64,000 nt of DNA from Pseudomonas sp. UYIF39 (GCF_029963765.1 NZ_JALBYU010000001.1:1-64000), one strand, 5' to 3'; shown: positions 18,097 through 26,995, counted from the stretch's first letter. Program-made: numbers and translations. Notes: a model not told the origin generated them from the letters alone.

Positions 18097-19131
18097 TCAC
18101 GCCGCCACCGACTGCTGTTGTTGATTGAGCAGCAGCACGGCGCGTACCGAGTTGCCGGGTTGCAGTTGCAGGCGTTTGGCGGTGAGGCGGTCGACGATCA
18201 GGCTGTTGCCCACCTGCCTGGCCTGGGCGGCGGTGATGCGGCAGTTTTCCAGGCGACGATTGTGGATCAGCCACACCGGGGCCTGCTCGTCGGGTGTGCC
18301 GATGGCCAGCAGCAGCGGTTGGCTGTCGCGCACGGTGCGGATGTTCGAGATCGGGGCTTCGATCACCGGACCGGCGTCAAAGATGTCGATGTAACCCTTA
18401 TGGGCAAACCCTTCGGCGGTGAGGATTTTCAGCGCCGGTTCGGTGTTCGGGTGCGCCTTGCCGATCACGGCCTGGGCCTGTTCGGTGAGCAGGCAGGTGT
18501 AGAGCGGTTGACGTGGCATCAGTTCAGCGATGAACGACTTGCTGCCCAGGCCCGACAGGTGATCGGCATGACTGAAATCCATCTTGAAGAAGTGCCGGCC
18601 CAGGCTGTCCCAGAATGGTGAACAGCCTTGTTCGTCGGCGCTGCCACGCAGTTCGGCGATGAGTTTTTCGCCGAACAGGTGTGGAAACTCGGCAACAAAC
18701 AACAAACGCCCCAACGACAGCAATCGACCGTTACTGCCCTGGCGTTGATCGGGTCGCAGAAACAACGAGCAAATCTCCGATTGGCCGGTCATTTCATTGT
18801 TCAGGAACAACGTCGGAATCTGCCGTTGAATACCCAGGTCCGGTGACGAACTGACCGTGAGCCCGACCCGGTAGTTGTACCAGGGTTCGCGCAGGCCCAC
18901 GGCGCCCACCAGGGCACTGACGCCCACCAGTTGCTGATCGTCGTCTTCGAGTACGAAGAGGTAATCGGCATCGGCGCGTTCGACCTGTTCGGCGAAGGTT
19001 CGTTGGGCCCAGCGTACCCGGTGGGCCAGGCGTTCCTCGTTGGCCGGCAGGGTGGTGAAGCCGGGGCCGGCCTGGTGCACCAGGTTCAGCAAGGCGGGCA
19101 GGTCGGTGACGTGAACCGGGCGGACAATCAT
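18097..19131 (-). CDS. aruG: Arginine/ornithine N-succinyltransferase beta-subunit paralog (AruG-like)
   Basis: 344 residues. In the arginine succinyltransferase pathway AruF and AruG form a heteromer that succinylates the alpha-amino group of arginine or ornithine with succinyl-CoA. Conserved stretches: IVRPV at the start, LTTLPANEERLAHRVRWAQ-like segment, LREPWYNYRVGLTV, LFLRPDQRQGSNGRLLS, GRHFFKMDFSHADHLSGLGSK and FDAGPVIEAP. It follows the aruF-like gene by 61 nt. The usual neighbours aruC, aruD, aruB and aruE are absent, so this looks like a second, stand-alone pair, perhaps for a different amine or amino acid. The C-terminus ends in a Gln-rich tail. Confidence 0.85.
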   Translation of the reverse strand: MIVRPVHVTDLPALLNLVHQAGPGFTTLPANEERLAHRVRWAQRTFAEQVERADADYLFVLEDDDQQLVGVSALVGAVGLREPWYNYRVGLTVSSSPDLGIQRQIPTLFLNNEMTGQSEICSLFLRPDQRQGSNGRLLSLGRLLFVAEFPHLFGEKLIAELRGSADEQGCSPFWDSLGRHFFKMDFSHADHLSGLGSKSFIAELMPRQPLYTCLLTEQAQAVIGKAHPNTEPALKILTAEGFAHKGYIDIFDAGPVIEAPISNIRTVRDSQPLLLAIGTPDEQAPVWLIHNRRLENCRITAAQARQVGNSLIVDRLTAKRLQLQPGNSVRAVLLLNQQQQSVAA

Positions 19132-19192
19132 GATGCAACTCCTTCTGCACGCCCGCTCGGGCGCTGTCGTTGGGCGCGGGGCCGGGTGATGC

Positions 19193-20209
19193 TCACAGGG
19201 CGATCAGCCGGATCGGGCTGCCTTCGGTGACGTTCAGGGCGGCGCACATTTCGGCGCTCAACCTCACAGGTTGCCCGGCCTGGTAATCCAGATCGGCGAC
19301 GATGGCGCGATAGTCCTTCAGCGAATCGTTGCTCACCAGATAGCTGCCGCGTGCGTCGATGGGCGAACCCAGCCGAGCCGTGCCGGTCTGGCTCTTGGCG
19401 ATGGAGCGGATGCCGGGAGTGCGCGCATACAACGTTGGACCGCCATCGAACAGGTCGATGTAGCTGTTGGTCTCGAACCCTTCGCGTTCGAGGATATCGA
19501 AGGCCTCCTGGCCATCGGGGTGGATGCGGCCGATGCATTCCTGGGCAGCCTGGGGCAGCATTGGTACGTAGATTGGGTATTGCGGCATCAGTTCAGCGAG
19601 GAAGGTTCGGCTTTCCAGGCCGCAAAGCCGCTCGGCCTCGACGTAGGGCAGGTCGAAAAAATGCTTGCCCACCGCATCCCAGAACGGCGATTGCCCTTCA
19701 TCGCTGCTGAAACCGACGATTTCGGTGATGACGGCTTCGGCAAAGCGCTGCGAGTGGGCGGCGATGAACAACAGCCGTGCCCGTGACAGCAACTCCGAAA
19801 ACGGTGTTCGCACCAGCGCGGCATCAATATGAAAACCTCGCAGTAAGGTATGGCCGCTGAGGTCGTGGCACAACGACAGCGCGGGCACGCCATGCTCGAT
19901 GTTCAACTCCCGCGAGGCACTGGTGAAATGCCGGTTGCGCAGGCTGTAGAACGGCTCGCTGAAACCAGCGGTGGCAAGGATCTCCGAGCAACCCACCAAA
20001 CGCTCTCGGGTCAGATCTTCCAGCACGAAGAAGTAGTTCTCCGGGCCATGACCCTCAACGTCTTTTTCGAATGAGGCGCAGGAGTCGAGAATCTTCTCGC
20101 TCAGGCATTCGGTGTCGTCCGGCAAAGACGTGACGCCTACCAGACTGTCGCGCGCCAGTTGTTGCAACTGGCGCAGGTCGGTTAACTCGACTGGGCGTAA
20201 GACCAGCAT
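19193..20209 (-). CDS. aruF: Arginine/ornithine N-succinyltransferase alpha-subunit paralog (AruF-like)
   Basis: 338 residues, family length. Typical AruF stretches are clear: VTSLPDDTE, FFVLEDLTRERLVGCSEI, SLCHDLSGHTLLRGFHID, GQSPFWDAVGKHFFDLPYVEAERL, LAELMPQYPIYVPMLPQAAQECIGRIHP and DLFDGGPTLYARTPGIRSIA. It differs from canonical AruF at many positions, as expected of a paralog. It pairs with the AruG-like gene downstream and lies 119 nt below a PuuP-like permease gene. The setting suggests that a basic amino acid or amine is imported and then N-succinylated. Confidence 0.85.
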   Translation of the reverse strand: MLVLRPVELTDLRQLQQLARDSLVGVTSLPDDTECLSEKILDSCASFEKDVEGHGPENYFFVLEDLTRERLVGCSEILATAGFSEPFYSLRNRHFTSASRELNIEHGVPALSLCHDLSGHTLLRGFHIDAALVRTPFSELLSRARLLFIAAHSQRFAEAVITEIVGFSSDEGQSPFWDAVGKHFFDLPYVEAERLCGLESRTFLAELMPQYPIYVPMLPQAAQECIGRIHPDGQEAFDILEREGFETNSYIDLFDGGPTLYARTPGIRSIAKSQTGTARLGSPIDARGSYLVSNDSLKDYRAIVADLDYQAGQPVRLSAEMCAALNVTEGSPIRLIAL

Positions 20210-20328
20210 GGATGCACTCCTGTATCACAGGGTTCGGCGGTTGGCACCGAACCTGACTATCACTGTCGGTTTCCACGCGTTAAATCGGCGGTCGCCTGAT
20301 TTTTTGTCAGACGCCGCTCTTTTTCTTG

Positions 20329-21678
20329 TCAGCCGTTGCTTGGGTCGGGCAGTACCGTGCGGATGCCCACCTTGTTGAGCACAAACAGGTAGACCAGGCC
20401 CAGGGCAATCCAGATCAGGCCGAGCTTCTGTGCATCGACGCCCATGTTGTACATGATTGCCGCGACGATGATGAAGCCGATCACCGGGCAGATCAGGTGA
20501 CGGATCACCTGTCCGGATTTCTGCCGACGCCAGTAGTAGTTGATGACTGTCAGGTGCAACAACATGAAACCGCTCAGTGCGCCGAAGTTCACCAGTGAGG
20601 TGAGGGTGTCCACCGAGTTGATGAACAGGTAGCAGATCACCAGCGACAGCACGGCCACAAGATAGATGCTCACGTACGGCGTGTTGTGTTTGGGGTGAAC
20701 CTTGGCCAGTACCTTTGGCAGCTTGCCGTCTCGGGCCATGCCGAACAGCAGACGGGACACCGCTGCTTGAGAGGTGATTGCCACCGCAACGCCCCAGGCC
20801 AGCGCCGTCGCCACGGCGGTCAGGGTTGCCAGCCAGCTGCCGGCTGCGAGTTCAGCGATTTCATAAAACGCCGTGTCAGCCGATTTGAAACCCATGCCGG
20901 CCGCCAGATCCGTCGCAATCCAGGTCTGCACGACGAAGATCACGCCCATGACCACCAGGGTGATCAACGCGGCCTTGCCGACGCTGCGGCCCGGGTCACC
21001 CTTGATCTCTTCGGCGAGGGTGGAAATCGCATCGAAACCGAGGAACGACAGCACCGCAATCGACACCGCTTGCATCAGCAGGGCGAAGTTGAACGTTTCG
21101 GGGTTGTATAACGGCGCCAGTGTCAGCTGACCGTTACCGCCGCCACTGTGCAGCGCGTTCCAGGCGTAGAACAGGAAGATCCCCAGCACCACCAGTTGCG
21201 CCAGCAGAAAGATGATGTTCATTCGAGCGGTGAAGGTGATGCCCCGCAAATTGACGAACGTCGCGCTGACCAGGAAGGCCAGGATGAAACCGACCTTCGG
21301 AATGTCGGGGTACAAATGATTCAGGGCCATGGCCGCGTACACATACAGCAGCGGTGGAATCAGCAGGTAATCGAGGAGCATCAGCCAACCGGCGATAAAC
21401 CCTACGTGCTGGTTCAGGCCCCGTTGCGCGTAGGAATAAACCGAACCGGCAATCGGAAAGGCCCGAGCCATGCTGCCGTAACTCAGGGCAGTGAAGAGCA
21501 TCGCCACCATACCGATGATGTAGGCCAGCGGTACCAGCCCCGGCGCCTCGGCGTTGACGTAGCCATAAACACCAAACGGTGCGATGGGGATCATGAAGAT
21601 CATCCCGTACACCACCAGGTCGGTCAGTGACAGGCTGCGTTTCAACTCTTGCTTGTAGCCGAATTCTTCTATTTCCAT
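20329..21678 (-). CDS. APC-family amino acid/polyamine permease (PuuP-like)
   Basis: 449 residues with about twelve membrane segments. APC-superfamily marks: LTDLVVYGMIFMIPIAPFGVYG in helix 1, GSVYSYAQRGLNQHVGFIAGW around helix 3, and SFLGFDAISTLAEEIKGDPGRSVGKA at helix 6, the last close to PuuP-type putrescine importers and relatives. It would be a cation- or proton-coupled importer in the inner membrane. It lies 57 nt downstream of the N-formylglutamate-amidohydrolase-like gene on the same strand and is probably part of that operon. The substrate could be a polyamine, basic amino acid or other amine. Confidence 0.87.
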   Translation of the reverse strand: MEIEEFGYKQELKRSLSLTDLVVYGMIFMIPIAPFGVYGYVNAEAPGLVPLAYIIGMVAMLFTALSYGSMARAFPIAGSVYSYAQRGLNQHVGFIAGWLMLLDYLLIPPLLYVYAAMALNHLYPDIPKVGFILAFLVSATFVNLRGITFTARMNIIFLLAQLVVLGIFLFYAWNALHSGGGNGQLTLAPLYNPETFNFALLMQAVSIAVLSFLGFDAISTLAEEIKGDPGRSVGKAALITLVVMGVIFVVQTWIATDLAAGMGFKSADTAFYEIAELAAGSWLATLTAVATALAWGVAVAITSQAAVSRLLFGMARDGKLPKVLAKVHPKHNTPYVSIYLVAVLSLVICYLFINSVDTLTSLVNFGALSGFMLLHLTVINYYWRRQKSGQVIRHLICPVIGFIIVAAIMYNMGVDAQKLGLIWIALGLVYLFVLNKVGIRTVLPDPSNG

Positions 21679-21735
21679 GAAGCCGTTCTCCTTGATATGA
21701 ACGCAGCTACACGCTGCGAGTTTGAAGCGATTTCT

Positions 21736-22497
21736 TTACAACAGTGGTGCCAGGTATTCGGTAAAGCGACGGACGTCTTCAGGCGTGCGCAGCAGGTCGT
21801 TGCGCACTTCGATCAACACCGACTCCAGGCCGCGAGCATCGCCGTGGACCGGCACGGTCATGTCGCCCAGCGGGTTGATTTTGTACGGCTCATTACCGGC
21901 AACTTTCAATGGATGCTGGCTCAAGCCATCGATCAAGCGCTGGGCATATTCCCTGGCCTGGGCAAACAACACGCCGACTTCCAGCGCGCGGGGCTGGCCG
22001 TGATAGACCGGCGTGAAACTGTGAACCCCCACCACCCGTACCGGTCGCCCTTGAGCGACACGTTCGTCAATCAAGGTGTGCAGTCGAGCATGAAACGGCT
22101 CGAACAGGGTTTGCCGACGGTACTCGCGGGTGGCTTCGTCCAGGTCCCGGTTGCCCGGCACCTGATAAATTTCGCTCTGCGCCGGAATGCTGTCCGGGGC
22201 CTGGCGCGGTCGGTTGAGATCGACCAACAGTCGCGAATAATTGGCCGCCAACAGGGTTGCGTCCAGTGCCTGGGACAAGCCCTCGGCCAGCGCCAAGGCA
22301 CCGATGTCCCAGGCAATGTGCTCGCGGGCCGCCTCGTGACTCAGGCCCAGGTCATTTAACCCGGCCGGAATAAAACGGCTGGCGTGCTCGCACACCAGAA
22401 TCAACGGGTGACTAGCGTCTTCCCGGCTCAGGGTGTACGCAGGCTCGGTGTAAAGACCGAGCTCAGCAAATTCAGTACAGGCGCGCATAGTGCTCAC
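21736..22497 (-). CDS. N-formylglutamate amidohydrolase family protein
   Basis: 253 residues. The FGase family (HutG type) removes formyl or similar acyl groups from acidic amino acids with a metal. Visible conserved parts: LILVCEHASRFIPAG, HIAWDIGALALAEGLSQALDATLLAANYSRLLVDLNRP, and VGVHSFTPVYHG, which supply His, Asp and Arg residues of the family site. The reading frame starts inside the 3' end of the glutamine-synthetase-like gene (26-nt overlap), so translation is coupled. No hut genes are nearby, so the substrate is probably not histidine-derived formylglutamate; related hydrolases act on formylaspartate or other N-acylated glutamates. Confidence 0.85.
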   Translation of the reverse strand: MSTMRACTEFAELGLYTEPAYTLSREDASHPLILVCEHASRFIPAGLNDLGLSHEAAREHIAWDIGALALAEGLSQALDATLLAANYSRLLVDLNRPRQAPDSIPAQSEIYQVPGNRDLDEATREYRRQTLFEPFHARLHTLIDERVAQGRPVRVVGVHSFTPVYHGQPRALEVGVLFAQAREYAQRLIDGLSQHPLKVAGNEPYKINPLGDMTVPVHGDARGLESVLIEVRNDLLRTPEDVRRFTEYLAPLL

Positions 22498-23803
22498 AGC
22501 GTTCGGCGGGCGACAGCTGTTCCGTCAGCGTCAGTTCCTCGTTTTTAAGGGCGAAGTAGGTGTCCAGCAACGCGCTCGGCAGGGCCTCGATCAGTGCTTC
22601 GCTGTTGCGCAGGCAATCCAGGGCCTGGGCAAGGGACGCGGGCAGGGCGACGATGCCGCGCGCCTGGCGTTGTTCTTCGTGCAGGGCATCGGGGACTTCA
22701 TCGGTGATCGCGTTCAAGGCCAGGCGTTGCTCGATGCCCAGCCGACCGGCGATCAGCAGTGCGGCCATGGCCAGGTGCGGTGAGGACGTGGCGTCCATGG
22801 CGCGAAATTCCAGGTTGTATTGCGACGCCACCGATTTACCGCCCAGGCTTGTCGTCGGGCAGATTCGCAGCGCCGCTTCGCGGTTGCGTTGCCCGAGGCA
22901 CGCATAGGACGCGCTCCAGTGATGAGGCTGCAAACGCTCGTAAGACACCGGCGTCGGCGCGGTAAACGCACAGAGCGCGGGCAGGTGATGCAGGATGCCG
23001 GCGGCCCAGTGCTGGCCGAGGGTCGACAAGCCATTGGTGGTGCCGGCGTCGTACATCACCGGTTGGCCAGCCAGGTCCAGCAGGCTGACGTGCAGGTGCA
23101 CGCCGTTGCACACCGCATGCTCCGAGGTCTTGGGCGCGAAGCTCAACTCCAGGCCCATTTGCCGGGCGATCTCGCGAGTGATTTCACGAACGTTCACCGC
23201 GCGATCGGCAGCGGCCACACCCAGGGTCGGGCGACAGGTGATTTCGTATTGATGCTTGCCGTACTCGGGCAGGAACATTTCCGGCTCGACGCCACCGGCA
23301 CGCAGGGCGCTGAGCAGCCACCCGCCAAACTCGGCACCCTGACGCTGGGCTTGCAGCGAAAACGCCAGGTACTCAACGTCGCCGGTGTTCAAGTTGAATT
23401 CATGCTCGAACGCCGCATTGACCTGCAAGCCCAACTCGGCGCGATAACGCTCTACCTCGTCGCGCAACACCGTACGCGGGCAGGCACCCCATGGGCGGCC
23501 ATCGGTTTCGCGAATGTCACTGTGAATAAAATCCAGCGCCGGAGCGTTGGCATCCGGGCCGTTACTGACCGTCACTCGGCTGGGCAGATCGGGCATCAGC
23601 CGCAAATCGCCATAAGCGCCCCACGGGTTGGCGTAGGCGATGATGTCTTGCGGGGTCAGCGCACTGTTGGCCGGCACCCAGCCACACCCCGTCCTTTGAT
23701 AGTGCTCGAGTTCGTCCGTGGGAAAGGAGCGCCCGCGTGTCACGCCGATCAGGTCGGTGGTGACGAGGGTGGTCATGGGCAGTGGCAACAGGCGTTCGCT
23801 CAT
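22472..23803 (-). CDS. Glutamine-synthetase-family ligase (gamma-glutamylamine synthetase-like)
   Basis: 443 residues, cytoplasmic. GS-fold metal and nucleotide residues are visible: EHE (FEHEFNL), the N-G-x-H-x-H loop (NGVHLHVS), the Arg in REAALRIC and the E-x-R of EFRAMDATSSPHLAMAALL. It is shorter and quite diverged from GlnA I, like the PuuA/IpuC-type enzymes that join glutamate to amines at the gamma-carboxyl using ATP. The stop of the upstream cysteine hydrolase overlaps its start by 4 nt. Next to a PuuP-like permease, a role in gamma-glutamylation of an imported amine is the natural reading, but the rest of the Puu pathway is absent. Confidence 0.85.
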   Translation of the reverse strand: MSERLLPLPMTTLVTTDLIGVTRGRSFPTDELEHYQRTGCGWVPANSALTPQDIIAYANPWGAYGDLRLMPDLPSRVTVSNGPDANAPALDFIHSDIRETDGRPWGACPRTVLRDEVERYRAELGLQVNAAFEHEFNLNTGDVEYLAFSLQAQRQGAEFGGWLLSALRAGGVEPEMFLPEYGKHQYEITCRPTLGVAAADRAVNVREITREIARQMGLELSFAPKTSEHAVCNGVHLHVSLLDLAGQPVMYDAGTTNGLSTLGQHWAAGILHHLPALCAFTAPTPVSYERLQPHHWSASYACLGQRNREAALRICPTTSLGGKSVASQYNLEFRAMDATSSPHLAMAALLIAGRLGIEQRLALNAITDEVPDALHEEQRQARGIVALPASLAQALDCLRNSEALIEALPSALLDTYFALKNEELTLTEQLSPAERCEHYARLY

Positions 23804-24444
23804 GGCCGCATCTCCTGCAACCGGCCGAGTACGGTCTGGGTGTCGGTGATCCAGCAGTAACCCTTGATTGCATCCAGGCAGGCCTGATGCCGCGCGGGCG
23901 TGTAAGTCGCGCAGGCATCTTCCACAAGCGTCACCAGATAACCGCGGTCGGCGGCATCACGCACGGCCATGTCCACGCACTGGTCGGTGACGATGCCGGC
24001 GATGATCAAGTGCCGCGTCCCGAGGTTGCGCAGCACGTAGTCGATGTTGGTTGAGTTGAAGACCCCGGACGAGGTCTTGGGCAGCACGATTTCGTTTTCT
24101 GCCGGGGTCAGGTCGTCGATGATCCGCGCTTGCGGGCTGCCCTTGGGCAAGTGCATGTCCGAGAGCTTGTGGTCCAGCGAGCGGTCGCGGCCGTCGGCGG
24201 TGAGGCTTTCGATGATCGTGTGCAGCACGTTTTGCCGGGCGCTGCGAAAGGCGCTGAGCAGCCGGCGTTGATTGGGCACCACCTGCATGTGGGTGCGGGT
24301 CAGGAAGTATTCGGCGTCTGGCCCGTTGAGGTGCGGGTCGAACTGCGGCTCAAGCCAGGCGCGTTGCATGTCCACCAGCAGCAGCGCTGTGTGATCGGTG
24401 ACGAATGGCAAATCCCGAGGCGAGTGGTGGGGGAGCGTGAACAT
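23800..24444 (-). CDS. Isochorismatase-family cysteine hydrolase
   Basis: 214 residues. The catalytic triad of the family is present: Asp25 (LLLVDMQ), Lys123 (VLPKTSSGVF) and Cys156 (GIVTDQCVD). The cis-peptide before the Cys is suggested by IVTDQC. Members with this triad are amidases such as RutB, N-carbamoylsarcosine amidase, nicotinamidase and biuret hydrolase, rather than true isochorismatases, which lack the Cys. It is the first structural gene after the RpiR regulator (2-nt gap) and overlaps the GS-like gene by 4 nt. A hydrolysis of an amide or carbamoyl group in the same pathway is inferred. Confidence 0.87.
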   Translation of the reverse strand: MFTLPHHSPRDLPFVTDHTALLLVDMQRAWLEPQFDPHLNGPDAEYFLTRTHMQVVPNQRRLLSAFRSARQNVLHTIIESLTADGRDRSLDHKLSDMHLPKGSPQARIIDDLTPAENEIVLPKTSSGVFNSTNIDYVLRNLGTRHLIIAGIVTDQCVDMAVRDAADRGYLVTLVEDACATYTPARHQACLDAIKGYCWITDTQTVLGRLQEMRP

Positions 24445-24446
24445 CC

Positions 24447-25301
24447 TTATTTATCCTCCAGCAGGTGGGTGTCGAAGTCGGTCCGCAGGGCGTCGATGCC
24501 TTCCAGGCGATCGGCCAGATCCGGACTGCGCAGGGTCAGGCAGGCGATCAGCGCCTCGACCTGGGCCAGCGCCGGAACCAGGGTGTCGAAGGCCGACACC
24601 GATTCCACCGGCGCACTGATAATCAGGTCGGCCATTTCGCGCAACGGTGAAGCATAGATGTCGGTGAACAACACCACGCGTGCATATCGACTTTTCGCCG
24701 CATTGGCCACGCGCAGGGCCTGTGACTGGTAGCGGCGATAGTCGAACACCAGCACCACGTCCTGACGTTGCACGTCGAACAATCGGTCAGGCAGTTGCGC
24801 GTTGTCTTCCAGGGCGAAACAGCCTGGACGCAGCAGGCGCAGGTGGTTGAGCAAGTAATTGGCGAGGAAACTGCTGAAGCGCCCCCCGAAGCAATGCACC
24901 TGATGGCGGGCGTCGAGCAGCCATTCCACCAGAATCCGCACATCTTCGGGTTGGGTCAGCGCATGGGTGTCCGCGAGCGCTCGATGGCTGTCCGCCAGAT
25001 AATGGCTCCAGGCGTCGCCTTTCTGAAGATGAGCACGAGGCTGCAACAGGGCGCTGGGGGAACGGAGGCGGTGGTCCATGTCGCTGAGCAGGGCATCCTG
25101 GAAATCGGCATAACCACTGAAACCCAGTTTTTTGACCAGTCGCACGATGGTGGGATCGCTGACACCGGCATGTTCGGCCAAACGTGACATTGGGCCCAGT
25201 CCGTTACGTGGGTACTGGTCCAGCAAGGCACGGATGACTTTGCGTTCCGACGGCGTAAGTTCCAGGTCGGGATCGGTGATCAGATCTCTGAGAGAAGGCA
25301 T
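24447..25301 (-). CDS. RpiR-family transcriptional regulator
   Basis: 284 residues. N-terminal HTH_6 domain (LTPSERKVIRALLDQYP, MSRLAEHAGVSDPTIVRLVKKLGFSGYADFQDAL; residues 16-75) and C-terminal SIS domain (HCFGGRFSSFLANYLLNHLRLL, VVLVFDYRRYQSQALRVANAAKSR, VVLFTDIYASPL). RpiR proteins bind a phosphosugar or related ligand through the SIS domain. Because it heads the leftward set and is separated from the next gene by only 2 nt, it probably governs the operon and itself. A dyad 37 bp upstream of its ATG may be its operator. Confidence 0.88.
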   Translation of the reverse strand: MPSLRDLITDPDLELTPSERKVIRALLDQYPRNGLGPMSRLAEHAGVSDPTIVRLVKKLGFSGYADFQDALLSDMDHRLRSPSALLQPRAHLQKGDAWSHYLADSHRALADTHALTQPEDVRILVEWLLDARHQVHCFGGRFSSFLANYLLNHLRLLRPGCFALEDNAQLPDRLFDVQRQDVVLVFDYRRYQSQALRVANAAKSRYARVVLFTDIYASPLREMADLIISAPVESVSAFDTLVPALAQVEALIACLTLRSPDLADRLEGIDALRTDFDTHLLEDK

Positions 25302-25337
25302 CCGGGCTCCTGCTGGATGGATATGTCGGTTTCATTT

Positions 25338-25363
25338 CATAAATTGCTAAAACAGTATTTATG
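25338..25363. promoter_or_regulatory. Inverted repeat upstream of the RpiR gene, candidate operator
   Basis: CATAAAT (25338-25344) and ATTTATG (25357-25363) are exact complements with a 12-bp spacer, in an AT-rich patch 37 bp before the RpiR start. The spacing suits a dimeric HTH protein. The remaining part of the 25302-25643 gap has no gene I can support; it should hold the divergent promoters of the RpiR operon and of the phosphatase/cobF pair. Confidence 0.45.
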
Positions 25364-25643
25364 TAGCGGACTCAACATGTCTAGTGAATTTTTTCATGGT
25401 TATTTAGAGCCCAAAAATAGGGCGAAAAGCCCGTGGGCCTTGGGCTACATGGAAGTCGACTGAGCTTGTAGGCCATCGCCCTTAGTGGTGTCGGATATCG
25501 CCGATTTTTTCAGGTGTATCAAGTTTTCGAACCTGGATGGCCGGATCAAACGAAACGCCCTGGATCGCGCTTCTTGCGGCACAATTGGGCAATTATTCGC
25601 GGCGTGACGCCGTTTTCAATTTCCATCGACAGAGTGATCCTTC

Positions 25644-26216
25644 GTGCAGGCAACCCGTTTGACCTTGATGTGCCACGCTCGAACCGTCGCACAAAAATTG
25701 GCGTGTTTTCCTACGAATGAGCCACTAGAGATGGATTGGCAATCGGCAAAGGGATCGCGTCGCACTCAGTTCAAAGGGACGCCGCGACTGGTGTGTGGAC
25801 CTGAACTGCGAACCCGGCAAACCGCCGAGCTGTTCGGCAGCGACGTGGAGATTGTCGAGGCATTGAGGGATTGCGATTTCGGGTACTGGAAAGGCGCGCG
25901 GATCGATGATCTGCAAAAAACCGCAGCGCAAACGCTGCAGATCTGGCTCGATGACCCGAATTCGGCGCCCCATGGTGGCGAGTCGGTGGTGCAACTCAGC
26001 GAGCGGGTGGCCGCGTGGCTGAAAACGCTGGAGGCCGCACCGGGGCACATCGTCGCCATCACCCATCCGTTTGTCATGCGCGCCGCGCTGACGCAGGTGC
26101 TGCAAGGCGCAGCGTTCAACCTGATCGACGTTGAACCGCTGTCGGCCATCGAGTTGCGGTTCAACGGCCGCTGGCGCTTACGCTTGCTGGGCACTGACCC
26201 TGAGGGAGCACATTGA
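25644..26216 (+). CDS. Histidine phosphatase family protein (CobC-like)
   Basis: 190 residues from a GTG at 25644. The opening strand LTLMCHARTVAQKL carries the catalytic His-Ala-Arg in place of the usual RHG. Further family residues are Glu in FGYWKGARIDDL, GGESVVQLSERVAAWL and the second His in IVAITHPFVMRAAL. The LxCHARTxAQ form is one I associate with phosphatases placed beside cobalamin genes, and the next gene is cobF, whose ATG overlaps this stop (TGATG). A role like alpha-ribazole phosphatase or removal of a phosphate from a corrin intermediate is possible; it could also be a general phosphatase. Confidence 0.75.
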   Translation: MQATRLTLMCHARTVAQKLACFPTNEPLEMDWQSAKGSRRTQFKGTPRLVCGPELRTRQTAELFGSDVEIVEALRDCDFGYWKGARIDDLQKTAAQTLQIWLDDPNSAPHGGESVVQLSERVAAWLKTLEAAPGHIVAITHPFVMRAALTQVLQGAAFNLIDVEPLSAIELRFNGRWRLRLLGTDPEGAH

Positions 26217-26971
26217 TGAAAAAACTTCTGGTCATCGGCATCGGCGCCGGCAATCCCGACTACATCACGATGCAAGCCGTGAAAGCGCTGAACCTAGTCG
26301 ACGTGTTTTTCCTCATGGACAAGGGCCAGAGCAAAGACAAACTGATCGACCTGCGCCGCGAGATCTGCGAGCGCTACATCACCGATCGCGACTACCGCTT
26401 TGTCGAAGCCCACAGCCCGGAGCGCGAACGCGGTGATGTGGACTACAAGGCCAGCGTGGAAGACCTGAACCTGGCCAAGCAGCAGACCTTCGAGCGGTTG
26501 ATCAGCGAGGAAATGACTGACGACCAGTGCGCCGGTTTTCTGGTGTGGGGCGATCCGGCGTTGTACGACAGCACGATCCGGATCTTGCAGGCGATTCTGA
26601 CCTCGGGCCGGTGCGTCTTCGAGTTCGATGTGATCCCCGGCATCACCAGTGTCCAGGCGCTGGCGGCGCAGCACAGGGTGCCGCTGAACCGCATTGGCCG
26701 CTCGATTGAAATCACCACTGGCCGACGTCTGGCGGCGGGGCAGGTGAGCGATGCCGACAGCCTGGTGGTGATGTTGGATGCAGAAGATTCCTACCACCGG
26801 GTGGCGGATCAGGAGACAGAGATTTATTGGGGGGCCTACCTGGGGACGCCGGATGAAATCCTGATCAGCGGCAAGCTCAAGGATGTGGCGGATGAGATCG
26901 AACGGGTGCGCAAGGCCGCTCGGTTGGAGAATGGGTGGATTATGGATACCTATCTGTTGCGCAAGCCTTGA
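26216..26971 (+). CDS. cobF: Precorrin-6A synthase (deacetylating) CobF
   Basis: 251 residues from the ATG at 26216 (GAGGGAG upstream). CobF methylates C1 of precorrin-5 with SAM and releases the acetyl group, in the aerobic cobalamin route. Tetrapyrrole methylase features are visible: IGIGAGNPDYITMQAVKALN at the N-terminus (SAM site), LVWGDPALYDSTIRI and FDVIPGITSVQALAAQHRVPLNRIG. FMDKGQSK-like FLMDKGQSKDKLIDLRREIC is distinctive of CobF. No other cob gene is present, so cobF is separated from the main cluster. Confidence 0.93.
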   Translation: MKKLLVIGIGAGNPDYITMQAVKALNLVDVFFLMDKGQSKDKLIDLRREICERYITDRDYRFVEAHSPERERGDVDYKASVEDLNLAKQQTFERLISEEMTDDQCAGFLVWGDPALYDSTIRILQAILTSGRCVFEFDVIPGITSVQALAAQHRVPLNRIGRSIEITTGRRLAAGQVSDADSLVVMLDAEDSYHRVADQETEIYWGAYLGTPDEILISGKLKDVADEIERVRKAARLENGWIMDTYLLRKP

Positions 26972-26995
26972 GAAAATGGGTGTCTGGGCTGGCCT

